NCBI GenBank assembly: GCA_910587375.1
Contig: CAJULR010000036.1
Location: forward strand, 124,001-188,000
Direction: 5' to 3'
Length of the DNA stretch: 64,000 nt
Source of the DNA: Candidatus Gastranaerophilales bacterium
Lineage (GTDB): Bacteria; Cyanobacteriota; Vampirovibrionia; Gastranaerophilales; Gastranaerophilaceae
This document shows, in pieces, positions 1-8,809 of the stretch (within the stretch, counting starts at the first letter, position 1; each line of letters begins with the position of its first letter). The position numbers and the translations under genes were made by a program. The notes beneath the pieces are model-generated. The model ran no database searches. It worked only from the letters and a program-made list of their open reading frames with translations, and was not told the DNA's origin.

Positions 1-1
1 G

Positions 2-712
2 AACACGCAGTCCCTTCTTTGCGTGCCTTTAATTGCAAAGGGCGAAGCGATTGGGGTTATTAATATTTCAAACAAAAAGAATAATAAACTCTTTAACCAA
101 AAGGATTTAGAGTTTATGACATCCCTTTCAAACCAGGCAGCCATTGCAATTGACAACGCAAAGCTTTATGAGCTTGCAACAAAGGATGGCTTAACAAAAC
201 TTTACATTTACAGACATTTCTACACGCTTTTGGAAAATGAAATCAGGCGTTGTTCAAGATATAAGCACAAAATGTCTTTGTTAATGCTTGATATTGACAA
301 TTTTAAACGCGTAAACGACACATACGGGCACCTTGTGGGCGACCAGATTTTAAGAGAATTATCAAACGAAATCTCGCAAACCGTAAGAAAAATTGATATT
401 CCTGCAAGATACGGCGGCGAAGAATTTATAGTTATTTTGCCTGAAACAACAAAGGAAGACGCTGTAATTATTGCAGAAAGGCTTAGAAACAACATTTCAA
501 AAATTAAGGTTAAGGCCAAGGAAGACGTGATTATTTCGCCGACAACAAGTATCGGCGTTTGCCAATATCCTATGGACGGTGAAGAAGCCAAAACCCTTAT
601 AAACAGCGCAGACACAGCCCTTTACCATTCCAAAAACAACGGTAAAAATGTTGTTTCAATTTTTAAAGAAGGTGAGTGCATTTTAGTGCCAAGAAGTGAA
701 GAAGCACAGTAA
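2..712 (+). CDS. GAF-GGDEF diguanylate cyclase, 5' truncated by window edge
   Basis: The reading frame is open from the first complete codon, so the gene begins before the window. The visible part starts in the end of a GAF domain (SLLCVPL, then GVINISNK, then the SLSNQAAIAIDNAKLY helix), followed by a GGDEF domain. The active-site signature is GGEEF, which is compatible with cyclisation of two GTP to c-di-GMP. An inhibitory I-site RxxD (RKID) lies exactly five residues upstream of it, so product inhibition is expected. The metal-binding aspartate segment LMLDIDNFKRVNDTYGH is intact. A matching HD-GYP candidate phosphodiesterase lies at 21338-23095. What the GAF domain binds cannot be told from the sequence. 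The call is firm at family level. Confidence 0.93.
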   Translation, partial: NTQSLLCVPLIAKGEAIGVINISNKKNNKLFNQKDLEFMTSLSNQAAIAIDNAKLYELATKDGLTKLYIYRHFYTLLENEIRRCSRYKHKMSLLMLDIDNFKRVNDTYGHLVGDQILRELSNEISQTVRKIDIPARYGGEEFIVILPETTKEDAVIIAERLRNNISKIKVKAKEDVIISPTTSIGVCQYPMDGEEAKTLINSADTALYHSKNNGKNVVSIFKEGECILVPRSEEAQ

Positions 713-782
713 AGTTATGGCGTTTACCTTACAATAAAATTGTTGTAAATTTATCAATATAGTTTATAATATATGTGTAGGG

Positions 783-817
783 AAATCGGTCAGGTTCTGA
801 ACCAACCCAACCGATTT
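783..817. terminator. Inverted repeat, candidate terminator shared by convergent genes
   Basis: Perfect 8-bp arms AAATCGGT (783-790) and ACCGATTT (810-817) face each other across 19 nt. They lie just downstream of the diguanylate cyclase on the plus strand and of the minigene at 825-899 on the minus strand. The T-tract is poor in both directions, so termination is inferred from position and structure only. Confidence 0.4.
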
Positions 818-824
818 GTCGCCC

Positions 825-899
825 CTATAACAAAATCAAAATCAATTTTATTACAAGCACTAGGACAGCTAGTGCTTTTTTAATTAATTTTAATTCCAT
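825..899 (-). CDS. Hydrophobic minigene, 24 codons, possible type I toxin-like peptide or structured RNA
   Basis: ATG at 899-897 is preceded at good spacing by AAAGGAGG, a near-perfect Shine-Dalgarno sequence. The frame encodes 24 residues: a short Lys-containing start (MELKLIKKAL) followed almost entirely by Val, Leu and Ile with one internal Lys, ending at TAG. It looks like a single short membrane helix. Inside the frame, 9-bp arms AAGCACTAG and CTAGTGCTT (855-863 and 869-877, plus-strand view) form a perfect hairpin with a 5-nt loop. Upstream, GGCCTCC (rc of 951-957) can pair with the ribosome site and hide it. A comparable minigene is at 42070-42141. No family was recognised. It could be a toxin like Ibs/Sib peptides, a leader peptide, or an RNA whose coding capacity is incidental. 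Confidence 0.5.
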   Translation of the reverse strand: MELKLIKKALAVLVLVIKLILILL

Positions 900-981
900 T
901 TGTGACCTCCTTTCTTCGCCCTATTGTCGCTAATAGTTTGTAAGCGTGATGGAGGCCCGGGCGTCTTCCCTAAAAAGCAAT

Positions 982-1001
982 AGGGGCTCCTTTGAGCCCC
1001 T
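982..1001 (-). terminator. Intrinsic terminator of nrdJ
   Basis: Perfect 8-bp stem AGGGGCTC/GAGCCCCT with a 4-nt loop begins nine bases after the nrdJ stop codon. On the minus strand it is followed by a short run of T (GCTTTTT). Confidence 0.75.
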
Positions 1002-1009
1002 ATTTAATC

Positions 1010-3031
1010 TTATGAACAGCCTGAATAACCGCAGTTGAGGCAGATAAAACAACCTTCGGCCATTTTAATTGAATTTCCGCATTCAGGACAAACAACAGTC
1101 TTAATTTCAACACCGTGTTCGTCAATTTCGGTTTTTTCAACCTTTAATTCCTTGTGTTCTGCCTTTGTTTCAACAGGTTTTGCTTCCTCTTTTTTCTCTT
1201 CCTTCTTGCTTTCTAAAAGCATAGGCTGAGAAAATCTTGAATTGTTTCTATAAACCGTAATACCTTTCAGATTGTTCTTATAGGCCAAAATGTAAGCCTG
1301 AGCCACATCTTCAAGGGTTGCGTCTTCTTCAAAGTTAACAGTTTTTGAAACAGCATTGTCTGTATGAAGCTGGAATGCTGCCTGCATCATAACGTGAGAT
1401 TTCGGAGTGATGTCATGGGCTGTAACAAAAATTTCTTTAACCTTTTCGTCAATGCCCTCTATGTGCGCTACAGAACCGGTTTTTGCAATTTCTCCCATTA
1501 AGCTTTCAGAATAAAAGCCGTGTTCTGTTGCGTAGTTTTTAAATATCGGATTCACTTCATACATTTCGGTGTTATCCATAATGTTTCTTTTGAAAACAAG
1601 CCCGAACAAAGGTTCTACACCGCCTGAAGCACCGGCAATCATAGAAATTGTGCCTGTTGGTGCAATACAGGTTGTGGTAGCATTTCTGATACCAAAGTTT
1701 GCAATCTCTTTATCCAATTCAGCCCACATATCATCTGTGATTTTTCCTGCGGATTTACCCTTATATTTTTCTGATAAATAATTTGCTCTGTCATATACAG
1801 AACCTGCAAAATTGCCGAATTTACCGCGTTTTTTGGAAAGTTCAATACTTTCAACTTTTGAATGGTAATCAATAAATTCCATAACCTGTCTGCCAAGGGC
1901 ACAGCCTTCTTCAGAATTGTATGAAACGCCCATTTTCATTAACATATCGGCCCAGCCCATTACACCAAGACCAATTTTTCTGTTGTCTTGAACCATTTGG
2001 GCAATTTTTGGAAGCGGATAATTATTTGCAACAATAACGTTGTCAAGGAAATGAATTGCAAGTCTTGAAATTTCAGCAAGCTTATCCCAATCTATAACGT
2101 TATTTCCGCTATTATCTTTAATAACCATTTTGCTTAAATTAATTGAACCAAGGTTGCACGCTTCATAAGAAAGAAGAGGAACCTCGCCGCATGGGTTTGT
2201 AGATTCAATGTCGCCAATTAGAGGAGTTGGGTTGTCTTTATTCATTTTGTCAATGAAAATAACGCCCGGTTCGCCTGATTGCCATGCGCCTCTAACAATT
2301 AAATCAAACACTTCTTTTGCCTTTAATTTTTGAACAGGCTGCTTAGTGTTCGGGTGAATTAATTCATAATAATCGTCGCGCTCTAAAGCTTCCATAAATT
2401 TATCCGTAATTGCAACAGATATATTAAAGTTATTTAATTTTGTTAAATCAGATTTACAATTAATAAAATCTAAAATATCCGGGTGATCAATTCTTAAAAT
2501 CCCCATGTTGGCTCCGCGCCTTGTGCCGCCTTGTTTAACAGCTTCAGTTGCAGCGTTAAATACTTCCATAAAGCTTACAGGGCCTGAAGATACGCCCATT
2601 GTAGAATGTACAACATCATTTTTCGGTCTTAGCCTTGAAAATGAAAAGCCTGTGCCGCCGCCTGATTTATGAATTAAAGCAGTATTTTTAATTGTTTCAA
2701 AAATGCCCTCTAGGCTGTCTTCAACAGGAAGAACAAAACAGGCAGACAATTGCCCGAGTTCACGTCCTGCGTTCATTAATGTCGGAGAATTCGGCATAAA
2801 ATAAGCATTTGCAATCATATCGAAGAATTTTTGTCTTGTCTTTTGAATGTTTGCTTCATCTTCACCGAAAGTTTTGTCAGCGTCCGCTATAGTGAAAGCT
2901 ACGCGCTCAAAGAGTTCTTTGGGCGTTTCCATAACATTGCCTTTGATATCTCTTTTAAGATATCTTTTCTCTAATACTTTTTTTGCGTTTTCAGATAAAT
3001 TAATTTCCGTGTTTTCACTAAGAGCGTTCAC
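1010..3031 (-). CDS. nrdJ: Adenosylcobalamin-dependent (class II) ribonucleotide reductase
   Basis: Reduces ribonucleotides to deoxyribonucleotides with a B12-derived radical, so it works with or without oxygen. The 673-residue protein has the ATP-cone-free N-terminus usual for this group, the substrate-site cysteine in GQLSACFVLP, the GTGFSFSRLRP segment, and the NPCGE and EACNLGS active-site region. The C-terminus is rich in Lys/Glu and ends in a four-cysteine zinc-ribbon-like tail (CPEC ... CLNCGYSGC) that probably carries the redox-relay thiols. The start is GTG, preceded by AGGGGAGG. A TATAAT -10 candidate lies at 3078-3073. The gene stands alone, followed by a clear terminator. No other reductase class is in the window. 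Confidence 0.96.
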   Translation of the reverse strand: MNALSENTEINLSENAKKVLEKRYLKRDIKGNVMETPKELFERVAFTIADADKTFGEDEANIQKTRQKFFDMIANAYFMPNSPTLMNAGRELGQLSACFVLPVEDSLEGIFETIKNTALIHKSGGGTGFSFSRLRPKNDVVHSTMGVSSGPVSFMEVFNAATEAVKQGGTRRGANMGILRIDHPDILDFINCKSDLTKLNNFNISVAITDKFMEALERDDYYELIHPNTKQPVQKLKAKEVFDLIVRGAWQSGEPGVIFIDKMNKDNPTPLIGDIESTNPCGEVPLLSYEACNLGSINLSKMVIKDNSGNNVIDWDKLAEISRLAIHFLDNVIVANNYPLPKIAQMVQDNRKIGLGVMGWADMLMKMGVSYNSEEGCALGRQVMEFIDYHSKVESIELSKKRGKFGNFAGSVYDRANYLSEKYKGKSAGKITDDMWAELDKEIANFGIRNATTTCIAPTGTISMIAGASGGVEPLFGLVFKRNIMDNTEMYEVNPIFKNYATEHGFYSESLMGEIAKTGSVAHIEGIDEKVKEIFVTAHDITPKSHVMMQAAFQLHTDNAVSKTVNFEEDATLEDVAQAYILAYKNNLKGITVYRNNSRFSQPMLLESKKEEKKEEAKPVETKAEHKELKVEKTEIDEHGVEIKTVVCPECGNSIKMAEGCFICLNCGYSGCS

Positions 3032-3259
3032 TCGTTTCCTCCCCTTTAATTTTTAAAGCATGTATTTATGACATTATATCAAAAAAAGAACGTGGAAATC
3101 TTTTTGTTAAATAATTTTGTTAAAGAATATTAATATTGTATTAAAATGCCAAAACGGTTTAGCTGTCATGGTTTTTAGATTAATTTTAAAAATACACAAG
3201 CCCAAAAATAAAAATACTTGTAGAATAAAACAGTATGATTTTTGGGGTAGAAAATTAAA

Positions 3260-3802
3260 ATGAACGTCGTTTGTTTTAATGCAGAAAAATTTTACAGACT
3301 GGCTTTGGATTGTTTTCAATATGAAAACAATACAGAGCTTGCAAAAAAATATGTAAATATTGCCCTTAAAAATGATTCAAACCATTTTAAAAGCCTTGTG
3401 TTAAAAGGACAAATTTTTCTTGCTGAGAAAAAAGCAAAAAGTGCCCTTAAAATATTATTAAAAGCAATAGAAATTTGTCCAAACGACACCCACTGTATGC
3501 ACCACCTTGCAAATACTTATAATGTTTTAGGGAAACAAAACCTTTCTTTAGAATATTTAGATAAAATTTTGGTTCAAAATATTTCAGATAAAGAACTACT
3601 ATCAGAATGCTATAAATTAAAAATAAATATTTTAATAAACCTTAACCAATATAAAAAAGCTGAAAATATACTAAAAACGTTGAATTACACTTTATTTTCA
3701 AGTGATATATTTAGTTTGGAAGAAAATTTTTACAAAACTCTTCAAAACAGAAAAAATCTTGAAAACAACTTGCAAAGAAGGATTTTGCACGTTAATTTTT
3801 AA
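3260..3802 (+). CDS. TPR-repeat protein
   Basis: A 180-residue helical protein with three to four tetratricopeptide-like repeats (for example the segments around ELAKKYVNIALKNDSNH, AKSALKILLKAIEICPND and QNLSLEYLDKILVQN). Such repeats are protein-binding scaffolds. There is no signal peptide or membrane segment, so it is probably cytoplasmic. It precedes the pseudopilin gene by about 100 bp, but no functional link can be shown. The specific role is unknown. Confidence 0.75.
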   Translation: MNVVCFNAEKFYRLALDCFQYENNTELAKKYVNIALKNDSNHFKSLVLKGQIFLAEKKAKSALKILLKAIEICPNDTHCMHHLANTYNVLGKQNLSLEYLDKILVQNISDKELLSECYKLKINILINLNQYKKAENILKTLNYTLFSSDIFSLEENFYKTLQNRKNLENNLQRRILHVNF

Positions 3803-3900
3803 ATTTTGTTATTTTTAAATCATTTAACCTGTTTGAAAATAACAAAAAATATGGTTAAATAAAATTAGGATAAAATTGGAAATTGTGAGATTTTAGAATA

Positions 3901-4662
3901 ATGAAAAAAGGTTTTACACTTGCAGAAGTTGTTTTAACATTGACACTTGTCGGGGTAATTGCTGCTATAACAATCCCCACCATGATTCATGAAACAAACA
4001 AAAAGGCAACTATAGAACAGTTGAAAAAGTCCGCTTCAACATTAAACCAGGCTATATACAACGCCACCATTACAAACGGCACTGTTATGAGCTGGAATTG
4101 GAGCTCTAAAGATAATGTTTTAGAAATTATGCAAAGGGTAATCTCTCCAAGGCTTAACGTCGGTTTCAACTGCAGTGGGGATGTCACCGGCATAAATGCT
4201 CAATGTACATACCCGATTAGAGGCATTGGCGACACTGAAATTGCAAACGAAAGTTTTGAAGCAAAATCAAGGGTAATTTTAAACGACGGTTCTATGATTG
4301 CATTTTCAAAAGGCTTTGTTTCACAAACAGAAGTAGATGACGCCAAACAAGATGACACAGGCGAAGCAAACAAAACCGGAAGCGATTGCACCTGGGGCGG
4401 AAACCCAAAAGCAGTTTGCGGCATTTTTATGGTTGATGTGAACGGAAGCAAAAAACCGAATATGGTAGGAAAAGACGTATTTTTCTATTCATTAAATCTT
4501 AGCGGCGCCGTTCTTCCATATGGCGCAGAGCAAGGCGAAGAATTTGTCGATACGCAATGCGGCGAAGGCGGAGATGGCTCAACCTGTGCTGCAAAACTTG
4601 CAAAAGACGGCTGGGATGTTTGCTATACAGGCTGTGAACACCCCTACCCGGTTAAGTTTTAA
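3901..4662 (+). CDS. Type IV pilin / pseudopilin-like protein
   Basis: The N-terminus MKKGFTLAEVVLTL is a class III prepilin signal: cleavage is expected after Gly4, leaving Phe1 and the conserved Glu5 of mature pilins, followed by a roughly 20-residue hydrophobic helix. The rest is a 220-residue globular domain with eight cysteines, which suggests disulphide bonds after export. It belongs to the GspG/PilE-like superfamily. No prepilin peptidase gene is in the window. It may act with the PilM/N/O-like genes at 44.2-46.5 kb or with the Tad machinery, though its long N-terminal helix and large head are unlike a Flp pilin. The substrate or surface role is unknown. Confidence 0.88.
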   Translation: MKKGFTLAEVVLTLTLVGVIAAITIPTMIHETNKKATIEQLKKSASTLNQAIYNATITNGTVMSWNWSSKDNVLEIMQRVISPRLNVGFNCSGDVTGINAQCTYPIRGIGDTEIANESFEAKSRVILNDGSMIAFSKGFVSQTEVDDAKQDDTGEANKTGSDCTWGGNPKAVCGIFMVDVNGSKKPNMVGKDVFFYSLNLSGAVLPYGAEQGEEFVDTQCGEGGDGSTCAAKLAKDGWDVCYTGCEHPYPVKF

Positions 4663-4708
4663 TAAAACTTAATATTCATCAAAAATATTTATGGTATGCT
4701 GTGTGTTA

Positions 4709-5683
4709 ATGAATGAAAATATTCTTAACAAAATATTTGATGAAATAAACAATTCTAAAAAAATTCTCATCGTATCCCACGTAAACCCGGACGGTGATAC
4801 TTTAGGCACAATGTGTGCTCTGAAATTATATTTAAAAGACAAAGCCGATACTTTAGTTCAAACATCGGCTTCTGTCGGCATTCCTGACACTTACAAATTT
4901 TTGCCGCAAATTGCATTAAGCAGAAATCTGGATAACGTTCAAAACGTCTACGACCTTGTAATTACAGTTGATGTGGCTTCAATAGATAGAATAACAGGAA
5001 ATGCAAGAAATATTTTTGATAATGTAAAAATGACAATAAATATTGATCACCACAAAACAAACAATGGCTATGCAAAGCTAAATTGGGTGGTTGGCAACGC
5101 TTCAAGTGCGGGCGAAGTATTGTATGACATTTTTAAATCAAAAAATATTCTCGTTTCAAAAGAAATGGCAGATTGCCTCTATGTTTCAATTTTAACGGAC
5201 ACAGGCGGGTTTAGATATGAAAACACAAGTTCAAAAACTTTAAAAATCGCGTCAGAACTAATAGAATTGGGCGCAAATAATGCAGATTTAGCCAAAAAAT
5301 GTTATAACAACAAACCAAAGAATATGATTTTATTCCAATCTGCTGTTATTTCAAAGACAAAATTTCTCTTCAATAATAAGGTTGCAATTGCAGCAATTTC
5401 ACAAGAAGATTACAAAAAATTTGACGCTAAAAATGAATATACAGAAGGTATTGCAGAAACTTTAAGAACCATAAAATCGGTAGAAATTTCTGCTGTTTTA
5501 AAGGAAAACGACAACGGACACACAAAAGTGAGTCTTCGAAGCGACAATGTTGATGTGTGCGAAGTTGTCAAAAAATTTAACGGAGGGGGACACATCCATG
5601 CGGCAGGCTGCACGATTAAGGCTTCTATAAATCAGGCGGCAGAGCTTTTGGTGTGCGAGATTGAGAAATGTTTAAACTTATAA
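4709..5683 (+). CDS. nrnA: DHH/DHHA1 bifunctional oligoribonuclease and pAp phosphatase
   Basis: Degrades short RNA oligonucleotides and dephosphorylates 3'-phosphoadenosine 5'-phosphate. The DHH domain shows the metal ligands HVNPDGDTLG and the signature IDHHKTN. The C-terminal DHHA1 domain ends with GGGHIHAAG, which binds substrate. The frame is open back to an ATG at 4691, but I place the start at 4709 because TATGCT at 4695-4700 is a plausible -10 element that would put transcription at the second ATG, and no ribosome site exists for either. The protein is then 324 residues, normal for NrnA. Its 3' end overlaps the next gene by 16 nt, so the two are translated from one transcript. Confidence 0.9.
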   Translation: MNENILNKIFDEINNSKKILIVSHVNPDGDTLGTMCALKLYLKDKADTLVQTSASVGIPDTYKFLPQIALSRNLDNVQNVYDLVITVDVASIDRITGNARNIFDNVKMTINIDHHKTNNGYAKLNWVVGNASSAGEVLYDIFKSKNILVSKEMADCLYVSILTDTGGFRYENTSSKTLKIASELIELGANNADLAKKCYNNKPKNMILFQSAVISKTKFLFNNKVAIAAISQEDYKKFDAKNEYTEGIAETLRTIKSVEISAVLKENDNGHTKVSLRSDNVDVCEVVKKFNGGGHIHAAGCTIKASINQAAELLVCEIEKCLNL

Positions 5684-6537
5684 AAGAATATTTTTTCAAC
5701 CTTATAGACAGCATTATTCACGAAGATTTTCCGAATGCTGCAGCTGAAATGGCCTATATGTTTGTAATAGGTATATTTCCTTTTATGCTTTTTTTAACAG
5801 CCGTTTTTGGATGGCTCGGGAAAAAATTTTTTATGGGAAAACTCCTTGCAGCCCTTGCAACCGTAGCCCCTGCAGATGTTATCAATATGATAAATTCTGT
5901 TTTAAAAGAGGTTAACCTTTTTCAAAACGGCGGGCTTATAGGTATTGCAGGCTTTTTTGTAACACTTTTTCTTGCTTCAAACGCAATCGCTGTTATTATT
6001 AAAGGCTTAAACCGTGCAAACAAAATCCAGGAAAACAGATCATTCATCCACGTTCGGCTTTTATCAATCTTAATGGTCGTTGTAAACACGTTTTTCCTCT
6101 TTATTTCAATAAACCTGATTATCTTCGGCAAAGTAATTTTATACGTAATTTCAGCTTATATGCACCTTCCTTCTGAGGTTGTAAACACAATTCTTATTTC
6201 AAGATGGCCCATCGCTTTTATTTTGCTCTTCATCCTTGCAATGATAAACTATTATGTCCTTCCTGCAAGGGATTTCTCGCTCAAACGGAAAAGCATAGTC
6301 CCAGGCGCCCTTTTCTTCTGCATTTTTTGGCTTTTGGGAAGCTGGCTTTTTTCGCTTTATGTAAACGAACTTGGAACATATAACAGGGTTTATGGCACAA
6401 TCGGAACCTTCGCCATTCTTATGGTTTGGCTATATTACACATCGATTATTATGCTAATAGGCGGAGAAATTAACAACCAAACTCTAAGCAAACTGACCCA
6501 AAACACAGAAAATTCCGAAGATTCAGATTATATGTAA
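5668..6537 (+). CDS. YihY/BrkB family inner-membrane protein (UPF0761)
   Basis: A 289-residue protein with about six membrane segments and the N-terminal region FPNAAAEMAYMFVIGIFPFMLFL typical of the YihY/BrkB family. Once called ribonuclease BN by mistake, the family's transport or envelope role is still not settled. The start overlaps nrnA by 16 nt, so it is translationally coupled. The C-terminus ends in a short acidic cytoplasmic tail. Family placement is secure; function is not. Confidence 0.88.
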   Translation: MFKLIKEYFFNLIDSIIHEDFPNAAAEMAYMFVIGIFPFMLFLTAVFGWLGKKFFMGKLLAALATVAPADVINMINSVLKEVNLFQNGGLIGIAGFFVTLFLASNAIAVIIKGLNRANKIQENRSFIHVRLLSILMVVVNTFFLFISINLIIFGKVILYVISAYMHLPSEVVNTILISRWPIAFILLFILAMINYYVLPARDFSLKRKSIVPGALFFCIFWLLGSWLFSLYVNELGTYNRVYGTIGTFAILMVWLYYTSIIMLIGGEINNQTLSKLTQNTENSEDSDYM

Positions 6538-6609
6538 AATAATTTTCAATCTCTTTTAATACTACAGACGCACCTTTACAAAATGTTAAAATTATCATAG
6601 AATTGTTGA

Positions 6610-7446
6610 ATGGTTGATTTTAATGCAGATTATGAAGTAATGGCATACAGTGTGGGTGATACAAAAGCCGGCACAAAAATGGGTAAGCTTCAACTTAGAA
6701 ACGTTGAAGAAAATTCAACACTGAATTGTATTTTATGGGAAGAAACCCTAAACCGTTTAGACCCTAAACTTTTTAGGACAGGAAATGTTGTTAAAATTAC
6801 AAACGCAAGTTTTAATGAAAAGTTTAACAACTGCCTTGTAAACAATATGGAACTCATTAAAGAAGCAGCTCTTGGAATTGATGAAAAAACAAGAGATGAA
6901 CACTTTAAATATATCTTAGATGTCATTGAAAGCTTTAAAAATGAAGAACTTAAAAAGTTCGTAAAAAATGTTTGGCTTGAACATGAAGATTTAATTAAGG
7001 TTGCGCCTGCTGCAAAAATGATGCACCACAATTATTTAGGCGGCCTTATTCAACATATTTTTGAATGTCTTGGCTTTGCAGAGTGTGTTTTTCCTAAAAT
7101 GCACAAAAAGATGAACAAAGATATTCTTTTTGCTGCCTGCATTTTGCATGACATAGGAAAAATATTTGAATATAAAATAGATTTTGAAACAGGCTTTGTT
7201 GAATATAACGAAGACTTTAAAAAAGACTGGATAAGCCACTCTCAATATGGCTTTTCGCTTTGTATGGCAAACAATCAGCAACAAATTGCAAAAATGATAG
7301 CCGCTCACCATGGAAGGGCCGATTGGGGCGCTATGATTGACCTTGGCGAAAAAGACTTAGAAAATTATTATTACATAGTTCACCATATTGATGATTTATC
7401 CGCAAAATTCGGCAAAATCTATATAAGCGATTTAGAAACAAAATAA
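6610..7446 (+). CDS. YhaM-like 3'-5' exoribonuclease (OB-fold + HD domain)
   Basis: Residues 1-95 resemble an OB-fold nucleic-acid-binding domain (GKLQLRNVEENSTLNCILWE). The rest is an HD phosphohydrolase with metal ligands HHNYLGGLIQH, HDIGK and AAHHGRADWGA, in the order seen in Bacillus YhaM/CBF1-type 3'-5' exonucleases. At 278 residues it is slightly shorter than YhaM. A TATCAT -10-like hexamer ends 11 nt before the ATG and there is no ribosome site. Lying near nrnA, it suggests a local RNA-decay theme. Substrate choice (RNA or DNA) is not visible. Confidence 0.82.
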   Translation: MVDFNADYEVMAYSVGDTKAGTKMGKLQLRNVEENSTLNCILWEETLNRLDPKLFRTGNVVKITNASFNEKFNNCLVNNMELIKEAALGIDEKTRDEHFKYILDVIESFKNEELKKFVKNVWLEHEDLIKVAPAAKMMHHNYLGGLIQHIFECLGFAECVFPKMHKKMNKDILFAACILHDIGKIFEYKIDFETGFVEYNEDFKKDWISHSQYGFSLCMANNQQQIAKMIAAHHGRADWGAMIDLGEKDLENYYYIVHHIDDLSAKFGKIYISDLETK

Positions 7447-7471
7447 AACTTATAAAGAGGAAGTTAATAAA

Positions 7472-8161
7472 ATGAAAAAGAATATAATGGCAGGAGTTTT
7501 GGCACTTGTTTTGGCGTTTTTCGCCCTGCAGGCCAATGCTTATCAAATTAAAGCGGACGCACAAACAAAAAAAGTGCCCATGGGAACAAAGCTTGAACTT
7601 GAGGCTGCAAACACAATAACAACAGAAACTTTAAACGCGGGCGATATGTTTAGCGCCTATCTCATAAATGACATTATAAAAGACGGAGATGTTGTTCTTC
7701 CAAGAGGTACAATTATAAGAGGCAACTCAGCCAAAGTTATAAGACCAAAAATGCTCTCCCGCTCTGCAGTTTTATACTTAAACTTTGACCATATTGTAGC
7801 GCCGAACGGAAAACAAATTCCCTTAAAAGCCGGAATAAGTTCATATTTAAAACTTACTCAAGACGGCGGAATTGACGGCGGCGGCGGATATGGCGACGCT
7901 TTGGCTGAAAATTTGGATAAATCCGGTGAAATCATTAAAAAATCAGCCACTTGGGGTGTAAAATCAGGTGAAGAACTCTTTACAGGCGGAAAATACCTCG
8001 TAACCCCGATTGCCGCTGTGGGCGGAACCATCGCAGGTGTTGGCTACCTTGTAGGGGATAGCGTTATGGACCTTTTTAGAAAAGGCAAAAACGTTATAAT
8101 CTTAAAAGGGCAGAGGTTTGAAATATTGTTGCTTGAATCAATTGATGTGCCTTTGTTCTAA
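7472..8161 (+). CDS. Exported protein of unknown function, related to 53273-53914
   Basis: A cleavable signal peptide (MKKNIMAGVLALVLAFFALQANA) precedes a domain with the pattern GDVVLPRGTIIRGNSAKVIRPK followed by NGKQIPLKAG. This looks like a small beta domain reminiscent of VirB10/TrbI-like C-termini, although I do not claim homology. A glycine-rich stretch (DGGGGYGDAL) and a weakly hydrophobic Gly/Val segment follow (TPIAAVGGTIAGVGYL). A good ribosome site AAAGAGGAAG precedes the ATG, so it is co-transcribed with the YhaM-like gene 25 nt upstream. The exported protein at 53273 has the same arrangement. Role unknown, probably periplasmic or outer-membrane. Confidence 0.75.
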   Translation: MKKNIMAGVLALVLAFFALQANAYQIKADAQTKKVPMGTKLELEAANTITTETLNAGDMFSAYLINDIIKDGDVVLPRGTIIRGNSAKVIRPKMLSRSAVLYLNFDHIVAPNGKQIPLKAGISSYLKLTQDGGIDGGGGYGDALAENLDKSGEIIKKSATWGVKSGEELFTGGKYLVTPIAAVGGTIAGVGYLVGDSVMDLFRKGKNVIILKGQRFEILLLESIDVPLF

Positions 8162-8219
8162 CATATTTGGCTGTTAAAACATACAAAACCGAATAAACAA
8201 GCACATATACAGGCATTTT

Positions 8220-8711
8220 ATGAAAAACAAAATTTTAAACGACCTGAAAAATATTTTAATAAAAAATAATTTAAAATTATCCTCCGGAGAATCCTGCACA
8301 GGCGGACTTATAAGCTCATACCTTACAGACATTGACGGTGCTTCAAATTTCATTGAACAAAACTTTGTAACATATGCTCCAAAAGCAAAACAAAGGTTTT
8401 TAAACGTCAAAAAAGAAACCATTGAAAAACACTCTGTTGTAAGCAAAGAAGTCGCACTTCAAATGGCAGAGGGGCTTTTAGAATATGCAGATGTTTCTAT
8501 ATCCACAACAGGGTACTCAGGGCCCACAGGAGGGGACGATAAAAACCCTGTTGGCACTGTGTTTATAGGAGTTGGCCTTAAAAAAGACGGTAAAATTATT
8601 ACGGATTTTATCAGATATGTTTCAAAATTTAACACACGTTGTGAAATTAAAGAAGATTTTGCAACCGCAGCCCTTGAACAATTGTTAAGTTTTTTAAAGA
8701 AACATGTATAA
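8220..8711 (+). CDS. pncC: Nicotinamide-nucleotide amidohydrolase (CinA C-terminal domain only)
   Basis: Converts nicotinamide mononucleotide to nicotinic acid mononucleotide in pyridine nucleotide recycling. The 163-residue protein matches the stand-alone CinA-C/PncC family throughout: SSGESCTGGLISS near the start, SVVSKEVALQMAEG in the middle and STTGYSGPTGGDDKNPVGTVF for the active site. The N-terminal MoCF-like domain of full CinA is absent. TATACA at 8206-8211 ends 8 nt before the ATG and no ribosome site is present, so the mRNA may be leaderless. Confidence 0.93.
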   Translation: MKNKILNDLKNILIKNNLKLSSGESCTGGLISSYLTDIDGASNFIEQNFVTYAPKAKQRFLNVKKETIEKHSVVSKEVALQMAEGLLEYADVSISTTGYSGPTGGDDKNPVGTVFIGVGLKKDGKIITDFIRYVSKFNTRCEIKEDFATAALEQLLSFLKKHV

Positions 8712-8809
8712 TTTTTCATAATAATTCTTTATAATATTTCTAAATAATGGCAATTTTTTTTATTCATCTGTTTTATAGATGTGTAACCTAGTTGAAAGGA
8801 ACGAAAAAT

